Below, piece after piece: positions 8,430-17,711 of a DNA stretch of 40,897 nt. Origin of the DNA: Gordonia rhizosphera NBRC 16068 (lineage in GTDB: Bacteria; Actinomycetota; Actinomycetes; Mycobacteriales; Mycobacteriaceae); the NCBI RefSeq assembly GCF_000298195.1, contig NZ_BAHC01000011.1, forward strand, positions 1 to 40,897, given 5' to 3'. Every line of letters starts with the position of its first letter. The first letter of the stretch is position 1. The position numbers were made by a program, and so were the translations under genes. Under the pieces are notes generated by a model that was not told the DNA's origin, did no database searches, and saw nothing but the letters and a program-made list of their open reading frames with translations.

Positions 8430-8789
8430 GTGTCCACCATCGAACATCCGCCGGGGCCGGTGTCGCACTCACCGACCGGGGAGCAATTCATCGCCATGCA
8501 GGCGAGTCCACAGTTCCAGGACCTCAAGCGCCGGCTGCGCCGCTTCGTGTTCCCGCTGACGGCGTTCTTCCTCATTTGGTACGCGCTGTACGTCCTGCTC
8601 GGCGCCTTCGCCACCGACTTCATGGCGACCAAGGTCTGGGGAGACATCAACATCGGCCTCATCCTGGGCCTGCTGCAGTTCGTGTCGACCTTCGTGATCA
8701 CCGGACTCTACGTCCGCTTCGCCAACCGTGAACTGGACCCGCGCGCCGAGGCGATCCGCACCGAGATGGAAAGCGAGATTCCCGCATGA
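8430..8789 (+). CDS. DUF485 family membrane protein
   Basis: A 119-residue protein with two membrane helices (about 41-65 and 75-95) separated by a short ATDFMATKVWGD loop, the standard DUF485 plan, and a charged C-terminus (YVRFANRELDPRAEAIRTEM). The GTG start at 8430 has GGAGG about 5 nt upstream. The stop overlaps the symporter start (ATGA), indicating coupled translation. DUF485 genes sit beside acetate permeases in many bacteria (yjcH next to actP in E. coli); a role in symporter assembly or activity is likely but unproven. Confidence 0.93.
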   Translation: MSTIEHPPGPVSHSPTGEQFIAMQASPQFQDLKRRLRRFVFPLTAFFLIWYALYVLLGAFATDFMATKVWGDINIGLILGLLQFVSTFVITGLYVRFANRELDPRAEAIRTEMESEIPA

Positions 8790-10429
8790 GCACCACCGTC
8801 GACACCCAGTTCCTGGCCGCCGCGGTCGGTAACCCGGTCGCCAACATCTCGATCTTCCTGGCCTTCGTCGCCGTGACCATGGTCGTGGTGATCAAGGCGA
8901 GCAAGAACAACACGTCTGCCGCCGACTTCTTCACCGGCGGCCGCGGCTTCTCCGGGCCGCAGAACGGCATCGCCATCGCCGGCGACTACCTGTCGGCAGC
9001 CAGCTTCCTCGGCATCGCCGGCGCCATCGCCGTCTACGGCTATGACGGCTTCCTGTACTCCATCGGCTTCCTCGTCGCCTGGCTGGTCGCCCTGCTGCTC
9101 GTGGCCGAACTGCTACGCAACACCGGCAAGTTCACCATGGCCGACGTCCTGAGCTTCCGGCTCCGCCAACGTCCGGTGCGTCTGGCGGCGGCCATCTCGA
9201 CCCTCGCGGTGTCGCTGTTCTACCTGCTCGCGCAGATGGCCGGCGCCGGCGGTCTGGTCGCCCTGCTCCTCGACATCGAGGGACGTCTGGGCCAGTCGAT
9301 CGTGATCGCCGTGGTCGGCGCCCTGATGATCGTCTACGTCCTCATCGGTGGCATGAAGGGCACCACCTGGGTGCAGATCATCAAGGCCGTCCTGCTCATC
9401 ACGGGCGCCGCGGTCATGACCCTGATCGTGCTCGCCAAGTTCGGCTTCAACATGTCGTCGATCCTGGGCTCGGCACAGGACGCTATCAGCGGGTCGTCGA
9501 GCGAGAAGGTCGCCTCGCGTGACGTGCTGGCACCCGGCGCGAAGTACGGCGGCTCGCTCACCAGCCAGATCAACTTCCTCTCACTGGCCATCGCACTGGT
9601 GCTCGGCACCGCGGGCCTGCCGCACGTGCTGATGCGGTTCTACACCGTGCCGACGGCCAAGGAGGCACGCAAGTCGGTGGTCTGGGCGATCTCTCTGATC
9701 GGTGCGTTCTACCTGTTCACCCTGGTCCTGGGTTACGGCGCCGCCGCACTGGTCGGGCCGGACAAGATTCTCGGCGCGGCTGGTGGCGAGAACGCCGCGG
9801 CCCCGTTGGTGGCCTTCGAACTCGGCGGTGTGGTGCTGCTCGGCATCATCTCCGCGGTCGCGTTCGCCACGATCCTCGCCGTGGTCGCCGGTCTGGCCAT
9901 CACCGCCTCGGCATCGTTCGCGCACGACATCTACGGCTCTGTCATCAAGCGCGGCCGCGCCAGCGAGGACGATCAGGTCCGCGTCTCGCGCTACACCGTG
10001 GTCGTGCTCGGTGTGCTGGGCATCGTGCTGGGCATCCTGGCCAACGGCCAGAACATCGCCTTCCTGGTGGCCCTGGCCTTCGCGATCGCCGCGGCGGCGA
10101 ACCTGCCCACCATCCTGTACTCGCTGTACTGGAAGCGGTTCAACACCCGCGGCGCACTGTGGAGCATGTACGGCGGCCTGGGGTCGACGATCGTGCTGAT
10201 CATCTTCTCGCCCGCGGTCTCCGGGGCCCCGAGCTCGATGATCCCCGGCTCGGACTTCGCTTACTTCCCGCTGGCCAACCCGGGCATCATCTCGATCCCG
10301 CTCGCGTTCGCCCTGGGCATCATCGGTACGCTCACCGCGCCGTCCGACCGCGGCACCCCGGAACGCAACGCCGAGATGGAGGTCCGCTCGCTGACCGGTG
10401 TGGGTGCGGAGAAGGCAGTGGTCCACTAG
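8786..10429 (+). CDS. cation/acetate symporter, ActP/MctC type (2)
   Basis: A 547-residue SSS-family transporter. Landmarks: KNNTSAADFFTGGRGFSG at the N-terminus (typical of acetate permeases), GDYLSAASFLGIAGAIA, YLLAQMAGAGGL and GTAGLPHVLMRFYTVP. It is a full-length ActP/MctC-like protein, more canonical than symporter 1, lacking the large inserted loop. It overlaps the DUF485 gene by 4 nt and is followed by an intrinsic terminator at 10455. Expected to import acetate and possibly propionate or pyruvate with a cation. Control by the upstream LytTR system is inferred from gene order. Confidence 0.93.
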   Translation: MSTTVDTQFLAAAVGNPVANISIFLAFVAVTMVVVIKASKNNTSAADFFTGGRGFSGPQNGIAIAGDYLSAASFLGIAGAIAVYGYDGFLYSIGFLVAWLVALLLVAELLRNTGKFTMADVLSFRLRQRPVRLAAAISTLAVSLFYLLAQMAGAGGLVALLLDIEGRLGQSIVIAVVGALMIVYVLIGGMKGTTWVQIIKAVLLITGAAVMTLIVLAKFGFNMSSILGSAQDAISGSSSEKVASRDVLAPGAKYGGSLTSQINFLSLAIALVLGTAGLPHVLMRFYTVPTAKEARKSVVWAISLIGAFYLFTLVLGYGAAALVGPDKILGAAGGENAAAPLVAFELGGVVLLGIISAVAFATILAVVAGLAITASASFAHDIYGSVIKRGRASEDDQVRVSRYTVVVLGVLGIVLGILANGQNIAFLVALAFAIAAAANLPTILYSLYWKRFNTRGALWSMYGGLGSTIVLIIFSPAVSGAPSSMIPGSDFAYFPLANPGIISIPLAFALGIIGTLTAPSDRGTPERNAEMEVRSLTGVGAEKAVVH

Positions 10430-10454
10430 GTCACGCTTCCCGGCTGATCGATCG

Positions 10455-10503
10455 CCCGCTGGTCGAAACATCCCTGACGGATGTCTCGACCAGCGGGCTT
10501 TTT
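10455..10503 (+). terminator. intrinsic terminator of the symporter operon
   Basis: A long hairpin: 12-bp arm CCCGCTGGTCGA (10455-10466) pairs with TCGACCAGCGGG (10486-10497), continued after one mismatch by ACATCC/GGATGT around a 5-nt loop, then C and five T. The T run is on the plus strand only, so it ends the symporter transcript; it also separates it from the convergent amidase. Confidence 0.92.
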
Positions 10504-10522
10504 GCGTCGCTACGCCCCTCGG

Positions 10523-11956
10523 CTAGTCGACCTGCGGGGTGGATGCTCGGTCCTGGATACGCGCGAACGGCTGCGCCGCCTCGATCTCGAAGGCCAGCTC
10601 GAGCAGGGTGCGCTCGCGGCCGAGGTCGGCGGAGAAGTGGATGCCCAGCGGCAGTCCCTCGGAGGTCTGCGCCATCGGCAGGCTGATCGCGGGCAGGCCC
10701 GAGGTGTTGTTGGCCGGCGTGAACGCGACGTAGCGCAGCAGCCGTTGGAAGATCACATCGAAGTCGCCGGCGGGATCGAGGTAGCCGATCTTCGGGGTGG
10801 CGTGACCGAGGGTCGGCGACATGAGGACGTCGAACCGCTCGAAGACCCCGCGCACCCGGGCGGTCGCGCGCCGCAGCCCCAGCAGCGACGCCGGGGTACG
10901 CCAGAAGGCGCGCCGGTATTTTCGCGACAGCCCGAGGGTGAACGGGTCGAGGGCGTCGTGGTCGAAGCCGTCGCGGATCGCCCGCTTGCCGAGCCGGTCG
11001 ACGGCGAACGCGAGCATGGCCCAGTATTCGATGAACTGCCGGGCGAAGGTGCCGTCCACCGGTAGCGGGATCTTCTCCACCTCGTGACCCAGCGAGGTGA
11101 GCAACGCGACGGCCCCGTCGACCGCGGTGGCCGTGTCGTCGTCGATCGGAACACCGGTCACCGTGTCGGTGAGGACAGCGCAGCGCAGTCGTCGACGACC
11201 CGGGCCCTCGACGAGACCGACCAGCGGCAGATTAGCCGGACGCCGATACTTTTCGGCGTCGGAGATGAAGTGTGCGGTGTCGCGGACCGTTCGGGTGAGC
11301 ATCCCGTCGCAGATGATGTTGATCGGGAGGATCTTCCCGGTCGGTGAGGGTATGACCCGGCCGCGGGACGGTTTGAGACCCACCAGACCGCAGGCGGCCG
11401 CGGGGATGCGGATCGATCCGCCGCCGTCGTTGCCGTGCGCGATCGGCAGCGCCCCCGAGGCCACCAACGCGGCCGATCCACCCGACGACGCGCCACTGGA
11501 ATAGTCGCTGTCCCAGGGGTTGCGGGTCGGGTCACGATCCACGAATTCGGTGCTCGCCGTCAGCCCGAACGCCGGCAGCGTCGACGCACCGACGATATTG
11601 ACCCCCGTGGAGAGCAGCTGGTCGGTGAACGGTTCGTTGGCGGTGGCGGGCCGGGCGGGCACCGCCGCCGAGCCGGACTGCGTCGGCAGCCCCTCGAACA
11701 GGGTGTTGTTCTTGATGATCGACGGCACGCCGGCGAAGGACCCTGCGGGGAAGTCGCTGTCGAGGGCGCGGTCGCGGGCACGCTCACGGTCGTCGACGGC
11801 GATCGCATTCAGGTGCGGGTTCACCTTGTCGATCCGGCCCAGCGCGGCTTCGAGCGCCTCGGCGGCCGAGATCTCCCCGGACCTGATGGCGGCCGCGACC
11901 GCGACGCCGTCACCGTCGCCGAGCGCGTCGTCACAGAATGCGTGGACGTACTTCAT
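10523..11956 (-). CDS. amidase (amidase-signature family)
   Basis: A 477-residue amidase-signature hydrolase. The Ser-cisSer-Lys machinery is visible: Lys82 in PSIIKNN, the glycine/serine loop YSSGASSGGSAA (cis-Ser about 157) and the nucleophile Ser181 in GNDGGGSIRIPAAACG. Length and motif spacing are normal, so it should be active in cleaving a carboxamide. No signal peptide, so cytoplasmic. It resembles actinobacterial amidases often annotated as GatA-like, but there is no gatB/gatC nearby, which argues against a role in tRNA amidation. Monocistronic, converging on the symporter operon; the divergent-type neighbours give no substrate hint. Confidence 0.9.
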   Translation of the reverse strand: MKYVHAFCDDALGDGDGVAVAAAIRSGEISAAEALEAALGRIDKVNPHLNAIAVDDRERARDRALDSDFPAGSFAGVPSIIKNNTLFEGLPTQSGSAAVPARPATANEPFTDQLLSTGVNIVGASTLPAFGLTASTEFVDRDPTRNPWDSDYSSGASSGGSAALVASGALPIAHGNDGGGSIRIPAAACGLVGLKPSRGRVIPSPTGKILPINIICDGMLTRTVRDTAHFISDAEKYRRPANLPLVGLVEGPGRRRLRCAVLTDTVTGVPIDDDTATAVDGAVALLTSLGHEVEKIPLPVDGTFARQFIEYWAMLAFAVDRLGKRAIRDGFDHDALDPFTLGLSRKYRRAFWRTPASLLGLRRATARVRGVFERFDVLMSPTLGHATPKIGYLDPAGDFDVIFQRLLRYVAFTPANNTSGLPAISLPMAQTSEGLPLGIHFSADLGRERTLLELAFEIEAAQPFARIQDRASTPQVD

Positions 11957-11965
11957 GCGCCGAGA

Positions 11966-12580
11966 CTAGCGTTTTCGGGCGCTCCGATCGGTCATGCGTA
12001 TGACGTCGGCAGCCAGCGCTTCGGCGTACGCGTCGTCGAGGGCGAGGCCGAAGACGGCGTGGTGATACAGCGGCGCGATCACGTGATCGAGGATCTGACG
12101 GACCGACGGCGCATCCTGTCCTCGCGCAGCCGCACGGCCGACCATCACTTCGGCCTGCTCCCGGCGGATCTCCCAGCACGGACATTCCTCGACGACGTCG
12201 TTGCGGGCGACCACCATCGCGCGTAGGTATGCGCGCCGCTTCGGACGGCCGATGTCCGCGGCGATGATCCGGGACCACTCCGCGAGGTCGTCGACCAGTT
12301 CGCCGGTGTCGGGCAGCGGCTCCCCTTGGGTCAGCGCCGCGACGGCCACCTCCCCGAGCAGCGTCTCGATAGTGCCCCACCGACGATAGATGCTTGTCGG
12401 GTTCACGCCGGCGACCGCGGCGACCTCGGGGACCGTCATCGTGTCGCGCTGTCCGGAACCCACCAACTGCCCGACCGCCGCATACACGGCCGACTGCACC
12501 CGTGCGCTGCGGCCGCCCGGTCGCTTCGCGCCGGGGGAATGAACGCTCGCCGCTGCGGTTGAACCACTCATGCCGACCAT
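11966..12580 (-). CDS. TetR-family repressor of the adjacent MFS gene
   Basis: A TetR regulator of 204 residues (201 if the ATG at 12571 is used; neither start has a clear ribosome site and the mRNA may be leaderless). The N-terminal HTH is at about residues 25-75 (MTVPEVAAVAGVNPTSIYRRW); the C-terminal part is a helical ligand pocket (TetR_C type). It is divergent from the MFS transporter with an 84-bp gap filled by an operator palindrome and a half-palindrome, the standard layout for drug- or metabolite-induced efflux. Ligand unknown. Confidence 0.9.
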   Translation of the reverse strand: MVGMSGSTAAASVHSPGAKRPGGRSARVQSAVYAAVGQLVGSGQRDTMTVPEVAAVAGVNPTSIYRRWGTIETLLGEVAVAALTQGEPLPDTGELVDDLAEWSRIIAADIGRPKRRAYLRAMVVARNDVVEECPCWEIRREQAEVMVGRAAARGQDAPSVRQILDHVIAPLYHHAVFGLALDDAYAEALAADVIRMTDRSARKR

Positions 12581-12584
12581 TATT

Positions 12585-12651
12585 GCAAGTCTGGTTGCTT
12601 TAGTGTCCAGGCCTGGATAAGTTCGATCTAAAGCAAATAGCTTTGCTTTAG
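12585..12651. promoter_or_regulatory. TetR operators and MFS promoter
   Basis: A perfect inverted repeat, CTAAAGCAAA (12628-12637) and TTTGCTTTAG (12642-12651) with a 4-nt spacer, ends where the MFS ribosome site AGGAGAGGAG begins. A second copy of one arm, GTTGCTTTAG (12594-12603), faces GCAA at 12585 as a weaker palindrome over the TetR start. A plausible MFS promoter is TTGCTT (12595-12600), 17 nt, TAAGTT (12618-12623), so bound repressor would block both genes. Confidence 0.75.
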
Positions 12652-12664
12652 GAGAGGAGATGAG

Positions 12665-13924
12665 ATGACTCGGTTGCACCCGCGTCGCGCGTTCTGGGTG
12701 ATCACCGCGACCTTCGTGATGGTTCTCTTCGCCTCCGCCGCACCCTCGCCGCTCTACCCCGTCTACCAGCAACTCTGGGGCTTCTCGGCGTTCACCCTCA
12801 CCACCGTCTTCGCGATCTACGTGGCGACGATGCTGGTCAGCCTGTTGACCGTCGGATCACTCTCCGACCACATCGGACGACGACCAGTGTTGGCGGTCGC
12901 CCTGCTCCTGCTGATCGGGAGCATGGTGTTGTTCGTGTCCGCCGACGACGTCGGTGTCCTGATGGCGGCCCGCGCACTGCAGGGTCTGGCCACCGGCGCC
13001 GCGATGGGGACGCTCACCGCCACGGTCGTCGACCTGCAACCGACGCCTCGACTCGGCTCGGCGATCACCGGCGCCGCCCCGGCGATCGGCCTGGCCGGTG
13101 GCGTGGCCATCGCGGGACTCTTCGTCGAATACGCACCCGCCCCGCGCTTCCTGGTATACGAGGTCATCCTGGCCTTGTTCGCGGTCCTGCTGATCGCGCT
13201 GCTACTGGTCCCGGAGACCTCGGACCGGATCGGATTCACCTCCCGACGGCACCTGCTCGCGACCCTCGCTCCGCAGATGCGGCTGCCCGCACAGGTACGA
13301 CGAGTGTTCCTCGCGGTCGCGCCGGCCCTGGTCGCCACCTGGTCACTGGGCGGTCTGTATCTCTCACTCGGCTCCTCGGTCGTCGCGCGCGTGTTCGGCG
13401 TCGACAACCACGCCGAGGCCGGCGTCCTGCTGTTCGTGTTCTTCGCCTCGGCCGCGGTCACGTCCCTGCTGATCACCGGGAAATCGGCGGCCACCAAACT
13501 CGCCTTCGGCTACCCGGCCCTCGCCGGCGGCGCCGTCGTCTCGCTGGCCGGGGTGCTCGGCGAGACATTGCCGCTCTACGTCGCCGGCTCGGTCATCGCC
13601 GGCGCCGGATTCGCCGCGACGTTCCTCGGGGCACTGGACAGCATCAGCGCCGCCACGCCTGCGCAGCAGCGGGGCCAGGTCTTCTCGTCGGTGTTCGTCG
13701 CGAGCTATCTCGCGTTCAGCCTGCCCGCCGTCGTGGCCGGGATCATCGTGTCGCACATCGGTTTGCGGGAGACGGTCCTCGGCTACGTCGCCTACGTCCT
13801 GCTCCTCGCGGTGGTCGGCGCCCTGGTGACCGCCCGTGCCCGGCGGCGCGCGACGACAGCCGCACCGGCGGCGCCGACAACCGTCGCAATGGAGTCCGAC
13901 CGCGCGATCTCCGCGCGACGCTGA
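12665..13924 (+). CDS. MFS transporter
   Basis: A 419-residue major facilitator with about 12 membrane helices. The cytoplasmic loop 2-3 has the family motif A as GSLSDHIGRRPVL (residues about 64-76), and RALQGLATGAAMG follows in helix 4. The C-terminal tail is Arg/Ala-rich and cytoplasmic. AGGAGAGGAG sits 5 nt before the ATG at 12665. The divergent TetR gene and palindromic operator suggest an exporter of a toxic or signalling compound that also induces it. Substrate unknown. It converges on the next TetR gene across a 65-bp gap with no clear terminator. Confidence 0.9.
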   Translation: MTRLHPRRAFWVITATFVMVLFASAAPSPLYPVYQQLWGFSAFTLTTVFAIYVATMLVSLLTVGSLSDHIGRRPVLAVALLLLIGSMVLFVSADDVGVLMAARALQGLATGAAMGTLTATVVDLQPTPRLGSAITGAAPAIGLAGGVAIAGLFVEYAPAPRFLVYEVILALFAVLLIALLLVPETSDRIGFTSRRHLLATLAPQMRLPAQVRRVFLAVAPALVATWSLGGLYLSLGSSVVARVFGVDNHAEAGVLLFVFFASAAVTSLLITGKSAATKLAFGYPALAGGAVVSLAGVLGETLPLYVAGSVIAGAGFAATFLGALDSISAATPAQQRGQVFSSVFVASYLAFSLPAVVAGIIVSHIGLRETVLGYVAYVLLLAVVGALVTARARRRATTAAPAAPTTVAMESDRAISARR

Positions 13925-13989
13925 CGCGATCGCACGTGGTCGCCGGCCTTCGCGGCGGACCCGGCTTTCGGGTCGTCCGAACAGCGGCA

Positions 13990-14667
13990 TCACAGAGGTG
14001 ACTCGTCCGCCCGCGCGCCGACGATCCGAGCGGCCATGTCCGCGTGAAAGTCACCGATCTGCTGTGGCGTCATCGCGCCGGACTCCCGGTACCAGCGCGC
14101 GACGTCGACCCCCATCGAGAGCAGCAGGGTCGTCGTCGCCTGGGGGTCGTCGACGTCGAAGGTTCCGCCCGCGATGCCCGCGTCGACGATCGCGCTGACA
14201 CGTCGGGCGACCTCCCGGCGCATCACCCCGATGGCCTCACGATGCTCCGTCGACAGCGAGTCCAACTCGTAGTTGACGACCCTCGACCACACGTGATCGC
14301 GTGCGTGGTGGGCTGCGAGCGCGCCGATCACGGCCCGTAGCCGCGCGGTGGGCGGCTGCGCGGGATCGTCGGCGTCGTCGATCAACTCCAGGAACGCACG
14401 GTGCCCGGCATCGGAGAGTTCGTAGAGCACCTCCTCCTTGGACCGGAAGTGCACGTAGACCGCTGCCGGACTCATCTGCGCTCCGGTCGCGATGTCGCGG
14501 GTGGTCGTCGCGGGGAATCCCTTGGCCGCGAACGCCTCCACCGCGGCTCTCAACAACCGTGAGCGCGCCTGGACAGCGCGGGTCGCCGGTTCCGGGACTG
14601 ACACGTCGCCGGCCTCCGTTTCCGATGTGTTTCCGATGACATTGACATGTGCCGCTGGTCGAGGCAT
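13990..14667 (-). CDS. TetR-family repressor (KstR2-like) of acyl-CoA dehydrogenase operon
   Basis: A 225-residue TetR protein. About 30 disordered residues precede the HTH (about 35-80: GFPATTTRDIATGAQMSPAA then VYVHFRSKEE), and the C-terminal domain ends in VARWYRESGAMTPQQIGDF, a pattern shared with TetR regulators of fatty-acid and steroid catabolism such as KstR2. It is divergent from two acyl-CoA dehydrogenase genes. TACTCT ends 6 nt before the ATG at 14667, with CTGACT 17 nt further upstream; with no ribosome site this looks like a leaderless transcript whose promoter spacer holds the operator palindrome, implying autoregulation. The ligand is probably an acyl-CoA (inference). Confidence 0.88.
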   Translation of the reverse strand: MPRPAAHVNVIGNTSETEAGDVSVPEPATRAVQARSRLLRAAVEAFAAKGFPATTTRDIATGAQMSPAAVYVHFRSKEEVLYELSDAGHRAFLELIDDADDPAQPPTARLRAVIGALAAHHARDHVWSRVVNYELDSLSTEHREAIGVMRREVARRVSAIVDAGIAGGTFDVDDPQATTTLLLSMGVDVARWYRESGAMTPQQIGDFHADMAARIVGARADESPL

Positions 14668-14681
14668 AGTGGGAGAGTACC

Positions 14682-14730
14682 ACTAAGCAAGCGCTTAGTC
14701 AGCAATCGCTTAGTCAGCAAGCGCACCGCC
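14682..14730. promoter_or_regulatory. operator: palindrome plus 15-bp tandem repeats
   Basis: ACTAAGC (14682-14688) and GCTTAGT (14693-14699) form a perfect inverted repeat. The sequence AGCAAGCGCTTAGTC (14686-14700) then repeats as AGCAATCGCTTAGTC (14701-14715) and partly as AGCAAGCGCACCGCC (14716-14730). AGCAAGCGCTTAGT fits the published KstR2 consensus AnCAAGnnCTTGnT at 9 of 10 fixed positions. Confidence 0.7.
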
Positions 14731-14788
14731 TGGCCCCGCCGAGTTTCGCGTCTGCACCCACACCCCGACCAGGAGTAAGACAGAACAC

Positions 14789-15985
<1,197 letters not shown>

Positions 15986-16038
15986 GAAGCCCACCGCCTC
16001 ATTACTTTTCACGACACACGAGAACCTGGGAACCTTTC

Positions 16039-17151
16039 ATGGATTTCGAACTTTCCGACGAACAAACGATGCTGCGCGACACCGTGCGCGAAGTGCTGAC
16101 CCGCAAGTACGACATCGAGACACTCCGCGCGGTCACCGACACCGAACTCGGCTGGGACAAGGGGGTGTGGAAGTCGTTGGCCGACATCGGCATCCTCGGC
16201 CTCACCTTCCCCGAGGACGACGGCGGCATGGGTGCCGGCCCGGTGGAGTTCACCAGCGTGATGACCGAACTCGGTCGCGCACTGGCACCCGAGCCCTACC
16301 TCGACGCGGTCCTCGTCCCGGGCTCGCTTATCGCCGCGACCGGCGACGACGACACCCGTGCAGAGCTTCTCGGCGGGCTCGCCTCGGGTGAGCTGCTGAT
16401 GGCGTTCGCCCACCTCGAGGCCGGCGACCGCTGGCCGGGGGCGAAGGTCGCCACCACCGCCACCGACGGCAGAATCAATGGCACCAAGGTCCTCGTCGGA
16501 CACGGTGATTGCGCAGACAAGCTGGTCGTGTCGGCACGCACCGACGATGGTGTCGGCCTGTTCCTGGTCGACGCGGACGCCGAGGGTGTCACGCGCACCG
16601 GCTACCGCACCCACGATCGCCGTCGTGGCGCACAGATCGAGTTCAACGACGCCGCCGCGGTTCGACTGGGCAGCGGCGACGCCACGCAGCTCATCTCCGA
16701 CGCCGAGGTCGGCATCCAGACCGCGCTGTGCGCCGAGGCCGTCGGCGCCATGGAGCGCTCGCTCGACCTCACCGTCGAGTACCTGAAGACCCGTAAGCAG
16801 TTCGGTGTGACGCTGTCACACTTCCAGACGCTCACCCAGCGCGCCGCGGACATGTACGCACAGCTGGAGCTGGCGCGCAGCATGAGTCTGTATGCGACCA
16901 CCGCGCTCGCCGACGGCATCTGTGACCCGACCATCGCCTCGCGGGCCAAGCTGCAGATCTGCCGGTCGGCCCGGGTCATCGGGCAGGAGGCGGTGCAGAT
17001 GCACGGCGGTATCGGCATGACCGCCGAGTACCCGGTCGGCCACTATCTGAGCCGGCTCACCGCGATCTCGCACACCTTGGGCGATGCCGCCGATCACGTC
17101 TCGGTGTTGGCACGGTCGGTCGGCGACTACGAGATGGTCACCGTCGGCTGA
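16039..17151 (+). CDS. acyl-CoA dehydrogenase (FadE-type), subunit 2
   Basis: A 370-residue acyl-CoA dehydrogenase paralogue. The ATG at 16039 begins MDFELSDEQTMLRDTVREVL, the usual N-terminal helix; an open frame running upstream overlaps subunit 1 and is not coding. C-terminal motifs: LKTRKQFGVTLSHFQTLTQR and MHGGIGMTAEYPVGHYL. The end (LGDAADHVSVLARSVGDYE) lacks the catalytic-Glu and FAD-anchoring segment of homotetrameric enzymes, as in the partner-dependent subunits of mycobacterial heterotetramers (FadE26/27, FadE28/29 types). It is therefore likely to assemble with subunit 1. Regulated by the divergent TetR (inferred). Confidence 0.9.
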   Translation: MDFELSDEQTMLRDTVREVLTRKYDIETLRAVTDTELGWDKGVWKSLADIGILGLTFPEDDGGMGAGPVEFTSVMTELGRALAPEPYLDAVLVPGSLIAATGDDDTRAELLGGLASGELLMAFAHLEAGDRWPGAKVATTATDGRINGTKVLVGHGDCADKLVVSARTDDGVGLFLVDADAEGVTRTGYRTHDRRRGAQIEFNDAAAVRLGSGDATQLISDAEVGIQTALCAEAVGAMERSLDLTVEYLKTRKQFGVTLSHFQTLTQRAADMYAQLELARSMSLYATTALADGICDPTIASRAKLQICRSARVIGQEAVQMHGGIGMTAEYPVGHYLSRLTAISHTLGDAADHVSVLARSVGDYEMVTVG

Positions 17152-17182
17152 TCTCCGATCGAGCGTCGCTACTGTTGCCCCC

Positions 17183-17609
17183 ATGGGACAACTGCGCGAC
17201 AACCTGGGTGACGCCGCCGCGTACAGCATCGTCGGAATCGTGCTGCTGGTCATCGGGTTCCTCGCCCTGGATCTGGTCACACCGGGGCGGCTGCGCAACC
17301 TGATCTGGCTGGAGCACAACCGCAACGCGGTTATCCTGTCCACCGCGCAGGTGATCGGGCTGTCCATCGTGATGGTCGCCGGTATCCGCGACTCGCTGGC
17401 GCTGGAATTGTGGCGCGGGCTGCTGTACACGGCGATCTACGTCCTCCTGGCCATCGCCGTGATGATGTGGTCGTTCGTCCTCGTCGACTGGTTGACCCCG
17501 GGCAAACTCGGCGCTGTTGCTCGACGACGACGGCCACCCCGCGGGATGGATCTGCGGGGCCGTGTTCCTGGGGGTCGGCGGCGTGATCGGTGCGACGCTC
17601 GGTCTGTGA
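17183..17609 (+). pseudogene. DUF350 membrane protein, frameshifted near 17510
   Basis: Begins MGQLRDNLGDAAAYSIVGIV and reads as a normal DUF350 protein with three membrane helices up to WLTPGKLG. There the frame turns into an Arg-rich tail (VARRRRPPRG) that runs to a stop at 17647. In the +1 frame the expected ending continues directly: LLLDDDGHPAGWICGAVFLG and a final helix, stopping at 17609, giving the usual length of about 140 residues. A 2-nt loss in a GCGC run (17509-17513) explains it. Either a recent mutation, a sequencing error, or a phase-variable site. DUF350 function is unknown. Confidence 0.8.
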
Positions 17610-17632
17610 TCGGCGCCCGGTCTGTGATCGGC
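17600..17632. repeat. 15-bp direct repeat at the DUF350 3' end
   Basis: CGGTCTGTGATCGGC occurs at 17600-17614 and again at 17618-17632, an 18-bp period. The first copy contains the inferred original DUF350 stop codon (17607-17609). It looks like a small tandem duplication in non-coding DNA. Confidence 0.8.
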
Positions 17633-17711
17633 CTCGATCGCTATTGACGGTCAGACAACAAGCCCCTAGGGTCGAGCCCGATCTGTCATCGACGACATCG
17701 AGGGGAAAACC

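Noticed and set aside
10523..11956. Assignment of the amidase as GatA
   Set aside because: No gatB or gatC neighbour, and amidase-signature proteins are numerous in actinobacteria; only the family call is supported.
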